A DNA stretch of 64,000 bases from Cynocephalus volans (taxonomy: Eukaryota; Chordata; Mammalia; Dermoptera; Cynocephalidae): positions 83,549,918 through 83,613,917 of the forward strand of contig NC_084469.1 in the NCBI RefSeq assembly GCF_027409185.1, read 5' to 3'. Made by a program: the position numbers and the translations under genes. Positions 1-12,118 of the stretch are shown one piece after another; position 1 is the stretch's first letter, and the number at the start of each line of letters is the position of its first letter. The notes beneath the pieces are model-generated. The model was not told the DNA's origin and did no database searches. It saw nothing but the letters and a program-made list of their open reading frames with translations.

Positions 1-181
1 GAGGGGCTGACTCCCAAGAATGAAATGTTCAAGTGAGGCCACGCTGGCTTGGCCAGGGCTATCTCTTCAGCACCTACATACTGGCAACTGAGATTTGATT
101 AAGTGAGAACAGAAACGAGAAGGGACAAGCTTGAATGAAAGCACCAGAGAATGTAGGTGGAACAGAAAGAACTTCACGACT

Positions 182-514
182 GCTACAGTCTGAATGTTTG
201 TCCCCTCCAAAGCTCATGTCAAAGCTGGCTCCCCATTCATGAATTAATGAGTTAATGATAAATGGGTTATCACGGGAGTGGCACTGGTGGCTTTATAAGG
301 AGAGCAAGTGAGCACATTAAAACACTCTTGGTTCTTGCCATCTGATGCCCTGCACCACCTTGGGACTTCTTCAACAAGAAGTTAGACCTTACCAGATGTA
401 CCTCCTGGACCTTGGCCTTCCCAGCCTCCAAAATTTTAAGAGGTAAATTTCATTTCTTTATCAATTACCCAGCTTTAGGTATTCTGTTATAAGCAACAGA
501 AAATGAATACAGCA
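182..514 (-). mobile_element. MaLR LTR (MST/MLT1 type)
   Basis: The reverse complement starts with TTCTGTTGCTTATAACA, then a 'GGGTAATT' block, and ends with 'GAGCTTTGGAGGGGACAAAC', the diagnostic ends of ERVL-MaLR LTRs. Confidence 0.8.
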
Positions 515-1595
515 ACTAACTCAGGAGTAGGACACTGGGAGTGTGGAACATGTGTCTCAGAAATCAGAAGATGCCTCTGGCCCAGTGACCAAGAAATTTG
601 CCTGCGTGCAATCATCAAGCCACATTTGTGCTGGAAACCATCCCTGGTTCCCCACTTCTGACCAAAATGTACCATAAAGTCCTGAGCTTGGCAAACAAGA
701 CTCCAGTCCACCTTTCCCAACTCATTCATCTGTATCACCCTGCCAGACAGTGTTCTACTAATAGCACCAACCCTCTTCCCCAAATGCCCAGAAATTCCAA
801 CCTCCTGCCTTTGCTCACAGCACTGCTCCCATTTGGAATGCTCTCACATTTTCTCCTCCTGCTAAAAAAATTCCACCAATACTTAAAGAATTAGGGGGTG
901 GAGGGTCAGGCCCAGAGAACAATATGGCAGTCAGCTAGCTCTCTAAACGCAAAGACAGTGTCCCCTCTGTTCTCATCTCCTTCATACTTCATGGAACCGA
1001 CAGGGAAGTTGCTATTCAGCAAAAGGCAGAGAAAATTCCTGAAACCCTTGTCAGCTCTGCAACCAGAGAAATCAAACATAACTTGATAAACCAGAAACAC
1101 TTTAATCCCAGCTTTGTTTTAGCTCTACCCTTCCAGATATCAACAAGGAGCAAGGAGTACAAACACATTTTCTCTGCCCCTAGCCAACCTTGGGCAAGGG
1201 AGGCAGAAACAAGGAGCCAACCTTCTCCCAGCCAAGCTTTAAACTTAGCCCTGCAAGGAATCAGCAGGAGGCACTGGACTCTGACTTGTCCAGCTTACTG
1301 TTTTTAGTCATCAGGACTGGGTGTCCCAAGCTGAGTGCCAGCAGGCCATGAGCTCATCAAATCCTCAAAGTCACCATGGGAATGGGGGCCAAGTGTCATG
1401 GTCCTCAATGCTTCCTCCCATGCATTCAAGGGACACAAAACGACCAAATCACCCCTAAGACATCAGGATGTGGCACATTTGAAAGCAAGATCAAGGAAAC
1501 CCCCCGCCCCACCACCACCATCCCGGGAGTTATCTTGAACAAGCAGCTGGGTGACTATTTCATCAGCTTCTTACAAATCTTAGATAAGTGTTTAC

Positions 1596-1690
1596 TTTTT
1601 TTTTTTTTGTGATAGGCTGGTTAGGGGATCTGAACCCTTGACCCTGTTGTTATCAGCACCATGCTCTGAGTGAGCTAACCAGCTGGCCCA
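1596..1690 (-). mobile_element. CYN-type tRNA-Ile SINE, monomer
   Basis: Inverted copy: oligo(T) first, then GGGGATCTGAACCCTTGACC, then GCACCATGCTCTGAGTGAGC and GCTGGCCC. The B-box and A-box regions read correctly on the minus strand. Confidence 0.8.
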
Positions 1691-2517
1691 GTATTAACTT
1701 TTTTAGATAACTCCTCTTCACTTTACCTTCCAAATTTCACCCAGGTTAGAACTTGCTATCCTACAGGGGCATCTCTTAAACCCATCCTGGATGTGGGTCA
1801 CTTTACATGCAGCTATGAGCTCAAGCCAAGATCTCAGCCAGCCAGCCACCAAGATGAAGGAAGTCCCAGGGCCACCTTACCAAAACCCACAAGGCCCCAC
1901 CCTCACACTGCCCATCCAGGTGACTGTCCTCAGACAGAGAAGATGTGGCTAGTCAGCCAAGGTTCTGGAGGGGCCTAAAGGAAGAAATTCTGCCCAACCC
2001 TCCTCCACACCCCAACTCTTGTCAGAGAATCATGACTAACAAAGACCCAAAAGGCATAGAGAGACAAAGGTTTGGGAACAAACCGAACTCTCCTCAGAAC
2101 TTCCCTTCCCCCCACCACATAGCTGGTTTCCCTCCCACCACACCCCTCCCACCCCTCCCCCGTTTTACTTTCTTTAAAGTACTTATTCACTATCTGAAAC
2201 TCTCTTGTTTGTTCGCTTGCTGTTTTCCTCCCTCCAATGGATCTTGGTTCCATGAGGGTAGAACAAACACATAAGGTGCAGAGCCTGGCACCATGGGCCC
2301 CTTAATAACTGATGAATTCAATTCAACAAGTGAACCGTATTTGAAGGCCTTACTTTGTGCCAGGTGCTGGGCTGGCTCTACTGGGTGAAAAAGATGGGAG
2401 GAGGGCAATCTCTTGTTTTAGCCAGGCTTGGCTGAATGAAGAAGCTAGCCATGGGGTTGAGAGGCAGTCCGACGGGACGACCCCAGCGGGAGACTGCTGC
2501 CGTTTCTCCCTCCATCA

Positions 2518-3264
<747 letters not shown>

Positions 3265-3410
3265 TCAGAGCAGCTGCGGCGAGCCGGAAGAACTACAAAT
3301 CCCTCAATGCCCCGCGCCGGGCCGGATGGGGGCCAGCCAGGAGGTGGGAGTGGTCGTCTAGTTCTGCCCAGAGATGGGCGGGCTCTTTGCCGCGACAGAG
3401 CGAGTGGAGA

Positions 3411-3466
3411 GGTAGGTGGGTGTGGGTGTGGGTGTGGGTGGGGGTGGGGGTGGGGGTGGGGCAGGG
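3411..3466 (+). repeat. G-rich (TGTGGG/TGGGGG)n repeat
   Basis: Successive GTGGGT and GGGGGT units give at least eight runs of three or more G on the plus strand within about 55 bp, next to the GPT2 promoter island. The spacing fits intramolecular G-quadruplex formation; the structure itself is inferred. Confidence 0.85.
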
Positions 3467-3535
3467 GCCGGTTAGGGACAGTCTTCTCCGCCGCTTGGCA
3501 GTTTGTGTCCGAGCAAGAGCACGTCCATGTGTTCT

Positions 3536-3717
3536 CGTTATAAAGCCACCACTTCACGCCCATAATAACCCATTAACTCATTAATGGACTAATTCATTCT
3601 CGAGGGCAGAGCCCTCACGATCCAATCACCTCCTAAGGCCACACCTTTCAACACTGCCAGGTTGGGGATCAAGCTCTCACATGAGCTTTGGAGGGGACAA
3701 ACATTCAGACCATACCA
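3536..3717 (+). mobile_element. 3' part of a MaLR LTR
   Basis: Retains 'AACCCATTAACTCATTAATG', the 'CAACACTGCCAGGTTGGGGA' block and the terminal 'GAGCTTTGGAGGGGACAAAC'. The 5' half is missing. Confidence 0.75.
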
Positions 3718-3893
3718 GCCTTTAAGGTCTCTTCCTGTCTTGGAAATTCTGTGAGACTAGGTATATTCAAGCAGGAATAGCCCAGAGCTCCTACAGACAC
3801 GCACACTCACAGGTGTGTAAAGTTGGGGGCAGAAGGCACTTAATAAAAACAGCAGTGTGGGGGAGAAGGTTGCAGAAAATCTGGGTTTGAATA

Positions 3894-3980
3894 TACGAGG
3901 GTACTTCAAAAAGTTCCTGAAAAGATTCATATTATCTTTCAATTCTATTTTTTCCATGAACTTTTTTAAGTACCCTAGTA
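3894..3980. mobile_element. 87-bp palindromic MITE, copy 1
   Basis: Terminal inverted repeats TACGAGGGTACTTCAAAAAG and, on the other end, TACTAGGGTACTTAAAAAAG. The element is nearly all TIR. It resembles solo-TIR derivatives of irritans-type mariners; that family assignment is inference. Related copies lie at 18,836 and 33,208. Confidence 0.75.
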
Positions 3981-4014
3981 ATTGCATACAGTCACTCACT
4001 GCTTATCTGACTTT

Positions 4015-4170
4015 GAGCATGTATGTTACTTGGCCTTTGTAAATCTAGTTTCCCCATGTGTAAAATGAGGGTAACAATACCTGCCTCATTGAACTTTCTC
4101 CACTGCCTCATGGGGGTGTGGAGAAAGTTCAATGAGGTAACTTTGTAAAAGCCAAAGCTTGGCACCTAAT
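4015..4170 (+). mobile_element. MIR SINE containing a perfect hairpin
   Basis: 'GTTTCCCCATGTGTAAAATG' and the following 'GGGTAACAATACCTGCCTCA' are MIR core. Within it, 4084-4103 and 4118-4137 form a perfect 20-bp inverted repeat around a 14-nt loop. Confidence 0.7.
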
Positions 4171-4849
4171 GCTGTGAGTCACTCTTCATCCTTGTCAAGA
4201 GAATGCCACATACATCAATTAAATAACTTGATTACCAGTAAAGGGGGAAAGGGGGTGGGAACAACAGAAACCAAAGATATCTCTGGGTATTCCTTCGTTA
4301 GCAAACTGGCTTGGCCCACTGATGGCTTCGTAAAGTTACTGGACTTCTCATCTACTGGCTTCACTCCCAGCACCTGTATCTACACTATCTCCTTCCCAGC
4401 CTCAGTCTCAATGGCCAGGTATTCAATCTCAAGGTGAAAGATACTCCCACAGTGAGCTTAGGTCAACAATGTCATGTTATCACCTTCTTTGCCTGGTAGG
4501 GAGAAACACAAACACCTTTCTCCACCTCCAAAACATGCTCAACCTTGACCTGCATGTAATGTAAATGTAGTCTCTAACTGTCCATCCAGGGGTTGGTGCA
4601 CTATGTTCTTCCTGTTATCTCCACCCCTGATCAGTAGGGACAGGCAAGCTGGGAGAGAGGGCTTAGAGAGGTGAGCACAAATCCATTTGAACAATGGGGA
4701 AAAACAACATCAGCACACAGCCAGCTCACATGAGCTCCCATGTCATCATTGTAAAAAACAAGTTGTTAGTGTCTCTAATACGTCCTCTTCCAACCTGTCT
4801 CTCTGATATTATATAAGAAGAAAACCCCCTTGCTTTCTTGTGAACCACA
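4171..4849. other. Intergenic, nothing recognised
   Basis: No gene, RNA or repeat family recognised by eye. Confidence 0.5.
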
Positions 4850-4990
4850 CCTTACAATTTGCAAAGCACTTTCCTGTCCCAAAGGGCAAGCAATATTATC
4901 CCCACTTTACAGATGAGGGTCAGAGAGGTTAAGTGACTTGTTCAGGTGGCACAGCTGAGTGGAGAAGCAGGAATTGTGATTACTAACCCA
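4850..4990 (+). mobile_element. MIR SINE
   Basis: 'TTATCCCCACTTTACAGATG' followed by 'GAGAGGTTAAGTGACTTGTTC' spacing (the TACAGATGAGG ... GTTAAGTGACTTG core) is diagnostic of MIR. Confidence 0.8.
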
Positions 4991-5324
4991 GTAATCACAC
5001 ATGCAGCCCACACATGCAGGGACCAGTCTTGTGTAGCTCTCTGGGTTTGGAAATTTGAGCTGTCCATTGCAATGCACCGAACCCTTAAAAGAGTTTTGGG
5101 ATGGTAGTTATAATGATGGTGGTAATAGAATGAACTTTGCTTTCATTTTGGCTCTCTAGACCAGGTGGGAGTGGGGTAGGAGCAGGCTTCTAAAGATAAA
5201 ACCCGATTGAAATGATCATGAATGTCCTCTTTGTAAGCTGGAGGAGAGCTTTAAATACATAGCAAACTCTTGTTTACCTACACAGTTGAGAGAGTCCTAT
5301 GTTTGCAAGACATGGTACCCATCT

Positions 5325-6340
5325 TCATTCCTTAATTCAACAAGTTTTTATTGGGCAGCTATCATGTGCCAGACAATGGGCTAAGTTCTGGGACTACGAG
5401 TCAAATAGACTGTCCCTGCCTGCATAGAACGTATAGTTTCTTAGGGAAGGCCGATATCAATCAGATAATCACACACAAACATGTGATTACAAATTGTGAT
5501 AACTGGTGAGGAGAAGAAGGATGGGGTTTTATGAGAGCTCGGAGGTCTGAGGAAAGGTTTCCCAGATGAAGTGGCTGGTGAGCTGCACACACACATATAC
5601 TCACACACCCAAGCCTGGAAGCATAAGGGACAGCAGTACTGGCAGACATGGAGATGTGCTTTCCCTGAGCTAGCAGTCTAACTGTACTGGAGAAGCATAG
5701 ATTCAGTGACCGAACAAGGCGAGGTATGAGAATCCGATCATTTCCATTGCTCCAGGGCTTCCCCAGCAGATTGGCTGAGGCTATGTCAGGACTGCATCAC
5801 ACACAGTTCATCTATCTCTGGCCAATCCTGCTTCCTCCCACTTCCTCTTGCAGGAATTGATCCCTAATATCCATCTTGCACCTCACACTCCATTTCAGTG
5901 TCAGTGGTAAGATGGGACAGCTTCCCAGGCCAGGGACTGCGGTAGACCTAGAGGTCTGAGAAGCTCCAGGAAGGCCAGGGTGACCACATGGCAAACAGTG
6001 AGGGAGGACAAGCCTGGAAAACAGAGGTCAGAGAGATAAGCAAGCCAGGTCTGGAATGTAAGAATTTTGGTCTTTATCCTAAGAATAATTGGAACCTCTA
6101 GAAGGCTTAAAGTAGGGAAGTGAGATGATCAGATTTATGTTTTAAATTCTGCTGCATGGAGGCTGGCTTAGAGAGGGACAATGGAAGGTTCAGGAGGATG
6201 AATTGTGGCACCAACAGGTCTGATGTTGGCTTTCACAAGGGTGTGGGTTTTGGGAAGTGGATAGGCTCTTCTGTATCCCCAGCACCTAGCTTATTACCTG
6301 GCACACAGATTCTCAGTAAATTTTTGTTGAATGAATGAGG
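5325..6340 (+). repeat. Old dispersed mammalian repeat, fragmented
   Basis: 'CATGTGCCAGACAATGGGCT', a later 'TTTTGGTCTTTATCCTAAGA' and 'GAGATGATCAGATTTATGTT' are parts of a mammal-wide ancient repeat that I recognise but cannot name with certainty. Stretches between the blocks are unassigned. Confidence 0.5.
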
Positions 6341-6487
6341 AAGTAGATTCTATGAGGTCCATGCTCTCATACAGCAGTGTTTGCAGTCCAGCAGGAGACG
6401 GGTAGTGTGTGGTAAGCATAGTGAGGGCAGCCCCCAAGAGTTTAGATGAGCCAGTGCTTGGAAGCAGGAAGGGCCATTTATAAATAA

Positions 6488-6553
6488 CCAGAGGGTCAAA
6501 GATTCAGATCCCCACACTGGCCAGCTGCCAAACAAAACAAAACAAAACAAAAC
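6488..6553 (+). mobile_element. 5'-truncated CYN SINE
   Basis: GGTCAAAGATTCAGATCCCC (B-box half) followed by GCCAGCTGCC and an (AACAA)n tail. Confidence 0.65.
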
Positions 6554-6767
6554 CACAGAGCAGAACAGAGAGTGAGAGGCGCTTCTGAGAAGAGCAAGTG
6601 GGCACTGTGGGGCTGCAGGAGGGACAGATAACCTCCCAGAATGCCAAGTCATGCTTGGGCTGGGTGCTTGGGTGACTCTTTCAAAGGTAACTCTTAGTCC
6701 TGTGCTACCAAGGACACTTGGGGAGCCTGGTAGAAGTTAATGCTCTCAGTAATCAAATGCCTTGGCT

Positions 6768-6947
6768 CATGGTCTAGGTCTGTGACTGTAAAGTGTTATC
6801 CAATGATCACCTGAGTGTTTGCTTAAAATGCAGATTCCAGAGACTTGCCTCAGACTTACTGGTTCTGAAATTCCAGGAGTGGGTTGGCTCAGGAATTCTC
6901 CTTTAGTTAGGATTCTGACATGCACTAAAATTTGAGAACCACAGCTG
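6768..6947 (+). mobile_element. hAT-Charlie MITE (MER5-like)
   Basis: Reads AAAATGCAGATTCCAGAGAC, then a 'CTTACTGGTTCTGAAATTCC' block, and ends TTTGAGAACCACAGCTG, the pattern of MER5-type non-autonomous hAT elements. Confidence 0.65.
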
Positions 6948-6999
6948 CAGGACTAGTCTGGGCGTGTCAAGGTTGGAAAAGTCCAGACAAGGGAGGTCT

Positions 7000-7245
7000 G
7001 AATTCTAATTCCAAAGTTGTCATTAATCCCGTGTGTGACCCTGAGCCAGTTCTATCCCCCTGTTCAGTCTTAGCCTCATCATCTGCAGAACTACCTGCAT
7101 TTCTACCTGATTTCTGAGTTACTTACTCTTTTGAGAAGCTTGAACACAAGACAGCCTCCTCTTCCAGCCTGACTCCTTTAGTCACAGCTGCAGCTTCTAC
7201 TCACTGAGCCTCGGTTTCCACACCTGTCAGCGAAGGTGACAACAG
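7000..7245 (+). mobile_element. MIR SINE
   Basis: 'TGTGTGACCCTGAGCCAGTT' followed by CTTAGCCTCATCATCTGCAG is MIR core. The similarity fades to the right. Confidence 0.55.
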
Positions 7246-7316
7246 TTAAGGTCAAGGGTTCAATCCCCGTACCAACCAGCCGCCAAAAAAAAAAGAAAGA
7301 AAGAAAGAAAGAGAAG
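7241..7316 (+). mobile_element. 5'-truncated CYN SINE with (GAAA)n tail
   Basis: AAGGTCAAGGGTTCAATCCC, then CCAACCAGCCGCC and an A-rich AAAG tail. Confidence 0.7.
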
Positions 7317-7449
7317 AGTCTGAAAGGATAAACACTCTATAATTGGTTATCTTTGTGTTTTCTTTGTGGTTTTTTTTGGTGACTGGCCTGTATGGTATGA
7401 TGGTTATCTTTGAGTGGTGGAATTATGGGTGACTGATTTATCTTTTTGC

Positions 7450-8145
7450 TTAATGTATTTTAAATGAATAATAAATTTTTAAAAATAAATAAAATAAATA
7501 ATAAAAATTAAAAATAATGATAAATAAAAATAAATTTAAAAAGATAAACACAGAATTGCCATACGATCCAGCAATTCCATCACTGGGTATACTCACAAAA
7601 GAATTGAAAGCCTGGACGTGAACAGATTCTCGTACATTTGTAACATCCTTATTCACAATAGCCAGAGGATAGAAACAACCCAAATATCCATTAACAGAAA
7701 AATGGATAAACAAAATGTCATATACACAGCCAATGTAATATTATTCAGCCATAAAAAGACAGGAAGTTCTGACACATAACGTAGTTATGCTACAACATAG
7801 TTGAAACTTAAAGGCAACATGTTAAATGGAATAAAACAGACACAAAAGGACAAGTATCGTATCATTCCACTTATATGAGATACCAAGAACAAGCAAATCC
7901 ATAGAGACAGAAATTAAGATAGAGGTTGCCGAGGGCTGGTGGGAAGAGGAACGGGGAGTTATTATTTAATGGGAACATGGCTTCAGTTTGGAGCAATGAA
8001 AATGTTCTAGGGATGGATGGATGGCTGTGGTGGTGTTTAGAGCACAATGTGAATGTACTTAATGCCACTGAGCTGCACACCTAAAAATGGTTAAAACAGT
8101 AAATTTTATGTATATTTTACCACAGCAAAAAAAAAAAAAAAAAAA
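7450..8145 (+). mobile_element. Old L1 3' end
   Basis: AT-rich start, then L1 ORF2 C-terminal DNA ('CCAGCAATTCCATCACTGGG', 'CCAAATATCCATTAACAG'), 3' UTR and an A tail at 8126-8148. No open frame remains. Confidence 0.7.
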
Positions 8146-8202
8146 AAGAACAGGGATTTTCTGCAAAATGCAAGAAAATTTAAAAAGGGAAACAGCATAG
8201 CA

Positions 8203-8267
8203 TTATAACACCTAGGCCACAGGTCGGGATCCCCAAACCCTCCAGCAATCAAAAAAAAAAAAAAAAA
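8203..8267 (+). mobile_element. 5'-truncated CYN SINE
   Basis: CCACAGGTCGGGATCCCC, then CCTCCAGCAATC and an A17 tail. Divergent. Confidence 0.5.
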
Positions 8268-9534
8268 GTGCTTAAAAAGGAAACAACGTAAATATTAAAA
8301 TGTTTATGGCTTTGTTTCAGAGATGGCTAATGAGCCATTTCTGTGGGTGCTAAGAGGTATTGGCTTGGGATCTTTCTCTCCCTTTCTCATACTCTCTCTC
8401 CTTCATGTATTAGTCAACTCCCATCCTTGTCTGTCATGTTTTTCATTCTAAATGAGGAACTCAATTTTTTAAAGTTAAGTTCTAGTTTTCAAGGGAAGGT
8501 TTAGGGGGATTTCATGGAGATCCCTCCTGCTCTGAGTATCTTTGAAGCAAATCATTAACTCTCTAACAGGCAAATATTAGTTGAGGTGAGCTAACAGCCA
8601 GGACACAGGTATCAGTAAGCTTTCAACATGACGTGCAAAGTGAGTTAAAGATAAGCTTGTGATATTTAGCTAAGCTACTATACACGGACTATTGGCATGT
8701 TCAACATTTGCGTAATTTACGGAGATTGAAACCAAATAAAGGCATTTCACAAAAGTAGCATTTACAGTTAAGTACTTCATTGATAATTTTTCAAAGTAAG
8801 GCAGGCACATTTTGGTCTTATCAGCCCACTCAACTAAGTCCAGGTGGTATTGGAGCATGAGAAGAAGAAGGGGTAGAAAAGAGAAGGAGAAAGAGCAATT
8901 GTATAAGTTTATGAGCAAATAAAACCTTTTTCATTCAGAGTATGTTTGTTGTTCCACATTCCTTGATTTCTTGCTTCCTGGCCTCATAGAGATATGAGGA
9001 CTCTAACTTTTCCTTCTGCCATGGAAGACATTTGGGGATGATTTCAGAAGCAGTCCAAAGGACTAGTAGAAAGAAAATCCTTAGCAGCAAACTCAGTGAC
9101 TTCAGCTATTGAGAGCCCCAAAACACAGGCAAAATATTAAGCAATGGCTTAAATCAATATTTCCAAATGGTTTGCTTGTCAAATTTTCCCAGATATTTTC
9201 TTCGTAAGGCCACAGAATCTCTCATTTAAAGAAGCTTACAAAATAGTTTGGGGACTTAGAAACTTAGGAGAAAAAATAATTATGCAATAATTCTGCAATA
9301 CTGTAGTCCTTATGCTTTGTAATTTTTATTTATTCTTTAACTTTTTGAATTCTAGTTCTTATTCTTCAGACCCCTCTGTGTTTCAAGAAAGGATATCTGT
9401 TTCCTATTTTATCACTGGACAAACAGGCACAAATATTGGCCTAGAATATTACCTATAATTTGAGGTTAGCACCAGGGTGGCCTGTCACAAAACTTTCATT
9501 ATTAATATTATCATTAAACTTATAGCTAATATTT
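8268..9534. other. Intergenic, nothing recognised
   Basis: AT-rich unique sequence with no convincing gene, RNA or repeat signature. Confidence 0.5.
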
Positions 9535-9745
9535 ATTGAGCATTTTTAATGTGCCAGGTACTGTGCTAAGTGCTTTACTGCATCAACTCATACACACCTC
9601 AGAACAACACCATGACACACATTATTATTATCCCCATCATACAGAGAGGAAAACTGGTGTGCAGAGAGGTTGGGCTACTTGTCATAATCACATAGCTAGT
9701 ATGGCAGAGGTAAGACTCAAACTTAGGACTCTACAGTTTAAGGGA
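9535..9745 (+). mobile_element. MIR-type SINE
   Basis: 'TGTGCCAGGTACTGTGCTAA', 'CCCCATCATACAGAGAGGAA' and 'CACATAGCTAGTATGGCAGA' follow MIR order. Confidence 0.75.
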
Positions 9746-10105
9746 TTAGTCCCACAAGACTGCTCCCACTTCAGACACAAGTCACAAGTGGGGACCCCAG
9801 GCTACATGCACTTCTTCTACCCAGCTGACTAAAAATTAGGGAGTTCCCATGACCCACATCCTCAGGTTTAGTAATTCACTAGAATGACTCACAGAACTAC
9901 CAAAGTGTTATGATTATAGTTTTATATAAAGGATACAACTCAGAAACAGCCAAATGGAAAAGATGCATACAGCAAGGTATGGGAGGGTGAGGGAGCCACA
10001 GGGCCTCTATGCCCTCTCTGGGCATGCCACTATCCCAGCACATTGATGTGTTCACCAACCCACAGGTGTAGTTATAAACCAAAATTACAATACTGGTTTT
10101 CACAT
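9746..10105. mobile_element. Probable old LTR fragment
   Basis: 'CACTAGAATGACTCACAGAA', 'GATACAACTCAGAAACAGCC' and 'GATGTGTTCACCAACCCA' recall an old mammalian LTR whose family I cannot name firmly. Confidence 0.4.
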
Positions 10106-10109
10106 TTGT

Positions 10110-11200
10110 CTGTGTATTCACCTTTATTAGAGAACTTCATATTTTCATATGGCTTTGAGTTACTGTCTAGGGCCACCTCATCTCAACTTGAAGGACTCCT
10201 TTAGCATTTTCTGTAAGGGCAGGTCTAGTAATAATGAACTCCCTCAACTTTGGTTTATCTGGAATTGTCTTAATTTCTCCCTTGTTTTTGAAGGATAGGT
10301 TTGCTGTATATAGAATTCTCTCCTGATGGGTTTTTTTCTTTCAGCTCATTAAATATATTATCCCATTGCCTTCTGGCCTACAAGGTTTCTGTTGAGAAAT
10401 CTGCTGATCCTTATTGAGGATCCTTTGTACGTGATAAATTGCTTCTCTAGTGTTGCTTTCAAGAGTTTCTCTGTCTTTGTCTTTCAATAGTTTGATTATA
10501 ATGTTTCTCAGTATGGGTCTCTTTGGGTTTATTCTCTTTGGAGTTCATTGAGCTTCCTGAATTGATATATTCATGGCTTTCCTCAAATCTGGGAAGTTTT
10601 CATCCGTTGTTTCTTTAAATAGGCTCTCTACACTTTTCTCTTTCCCTTCTCCTTCTGGAACTCCCATGATGTGCATACTGATCCACTGGATGGAGTCCCA
10701 TAAGTTCCTTAGGTTTTGTCACTTTTCTTGATTCTTGTTTATTTTCACTCTTCAGAGTCAAGTGACATTATTTCAAGTGACATATTTTTAACTTTGCTGA
10801 TTCTTTCATCTGCCCATTTGAGTCTGCTGTTGAACTCCTCTAGTGACAATTTCAATTCACTTATTATATTTTTCAGCCTCAGAACTTCTGTTTGGTTCTT
10901 TTTTATAATTTCTTCCTCTTTGTTGGCATTCTAATTTTTTTCATGTATTGTTTTCCTTATTTCCTTTAGTTTTTTGTTTGTATTATTCATTGGCTCTTTC
11001 AGCATATTTAAGACAGTTGTTCAACCGTTGTCTAGTAAATCTGGTGCCTGTGCTTCTTCAGAGATGCTTTCTGGAGATTTATTTTGGTCCTTTGTATGGG
11101 TCATGTTTTGTTGTTTTGTTTTGTTTTGTATGGTTTGTGATCTTTTGTTGAAAATTTGGCATTTGAAAAAACAGCCACCTCTCCCAATCTTTAGAGACTG
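10110..11200 (-). mobile_element. HAL1 / old L1 ORF1-region relic
   Basis: Reverse-strand L1 ORF1-like DNA of HAL1 type. Plus-strand landmarks are 'GTAAGGGCAGGTCTAGTAAT', 'TTTGGAGTTCATTGAGCTTC' and 'CTTCTCCTTCTGGAACTCCC'. No ORF survives. 11,201-11,630 is unassigned and could be its 5' end. Confidence 0.6.
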
Positions 11201-11631
11201 ACTGTGCAGTGGAAGAACTTCACTGATTATCTCAGTATAAAGGTTTAATGTCTTCTCAGGCTTTTTCTAAGCATGGGTCTTCCCTGGGTTTGTGTGTGTG
11301 CTTTTTTCCTGATTCCCCCACATACATGACAGCTCAATTAGTAATTTTGTATGCCTCAATCAGTAATGGTTTACCCCAAGTATCTGTGGGTCTGTAGTCC
11401 CCATGCGGCTTTCATGAGCCATGCCTTCTTTCTGCAGCTTTTCCTAGCCAGAGCTGTACTATATTCGGCCATTTGAGCTCTAAGTTAGCTGACACAGGTA
11501 ACACAGAGACCAATTAGGCAGCCCCTAGATGGGTTAGAACACTGAAAATTAAGCCCACTCTGTTCTCTCTGCTTTGAAGAAGTAAACTGTGTAGAGGGTT
11601 AAAAATCTTGATTCCTATTTGATTATTAGAC

Positions 11632-11870
11632 AGGGTTTTTAGACAATGCATGTATGGGACAAAAGTCCTCAGATAGGAGGCAAGAGCCTACAGCTAGATG
11701 GCAAGAGCCCACTGAATCAATTCTAATCAAATATATGTTGATTCTCAGTTGAATTTTAGTATAGGGTTTTTAGGTAATGCATGCATGGGACAAAAGTCCT
11801 TGGATAGGAGGCAAGAGCCCACAGTTACGGGGCAAGAACCAACCAAATACACTCTAATCACTGTTTAGGT
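11632..11870. repeat. Tandem duplication, period 131 bp
   Basis: AGGGTTTTTAG at 11,632 recurs at 11,763. Both copies continue with an AATGCATG(T/C)ATGGGAC block, ACAAAAGTCCT and GATAGGAGGCAAGAGCC. The copies are diverged, so the duplication is not recent. Confidence 0.85.
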
Positions 11871-12118
11871 AAGGGATCGTATAGTATACACTGATTGTTA
11901 ATATAATGGTTCATTGGAAGATTTTGTGAGAAGGAAACTTACACAGGTCTAAAGCCTTTAATGTGAACAAGGGAATTGAAGCAAAACAGGGATTGTTCTG
12001 AGGGCAATAACCCTTAATACAACAAAACTTAAATGATGAGAAAATTTGTGAGTTAAGATTTCCCAAAAAAAAAAAAAAAAAAAAAAGTAAAAAAAAAAAA
12101 AAAAGCTTAGCCAAAGCA

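Noticed and set aside
3894-3980. microRNA gene
   Set aside because: The hairpin is explained by transposon inverted repeats; no evidence of processing. Kept only as a testable idea.
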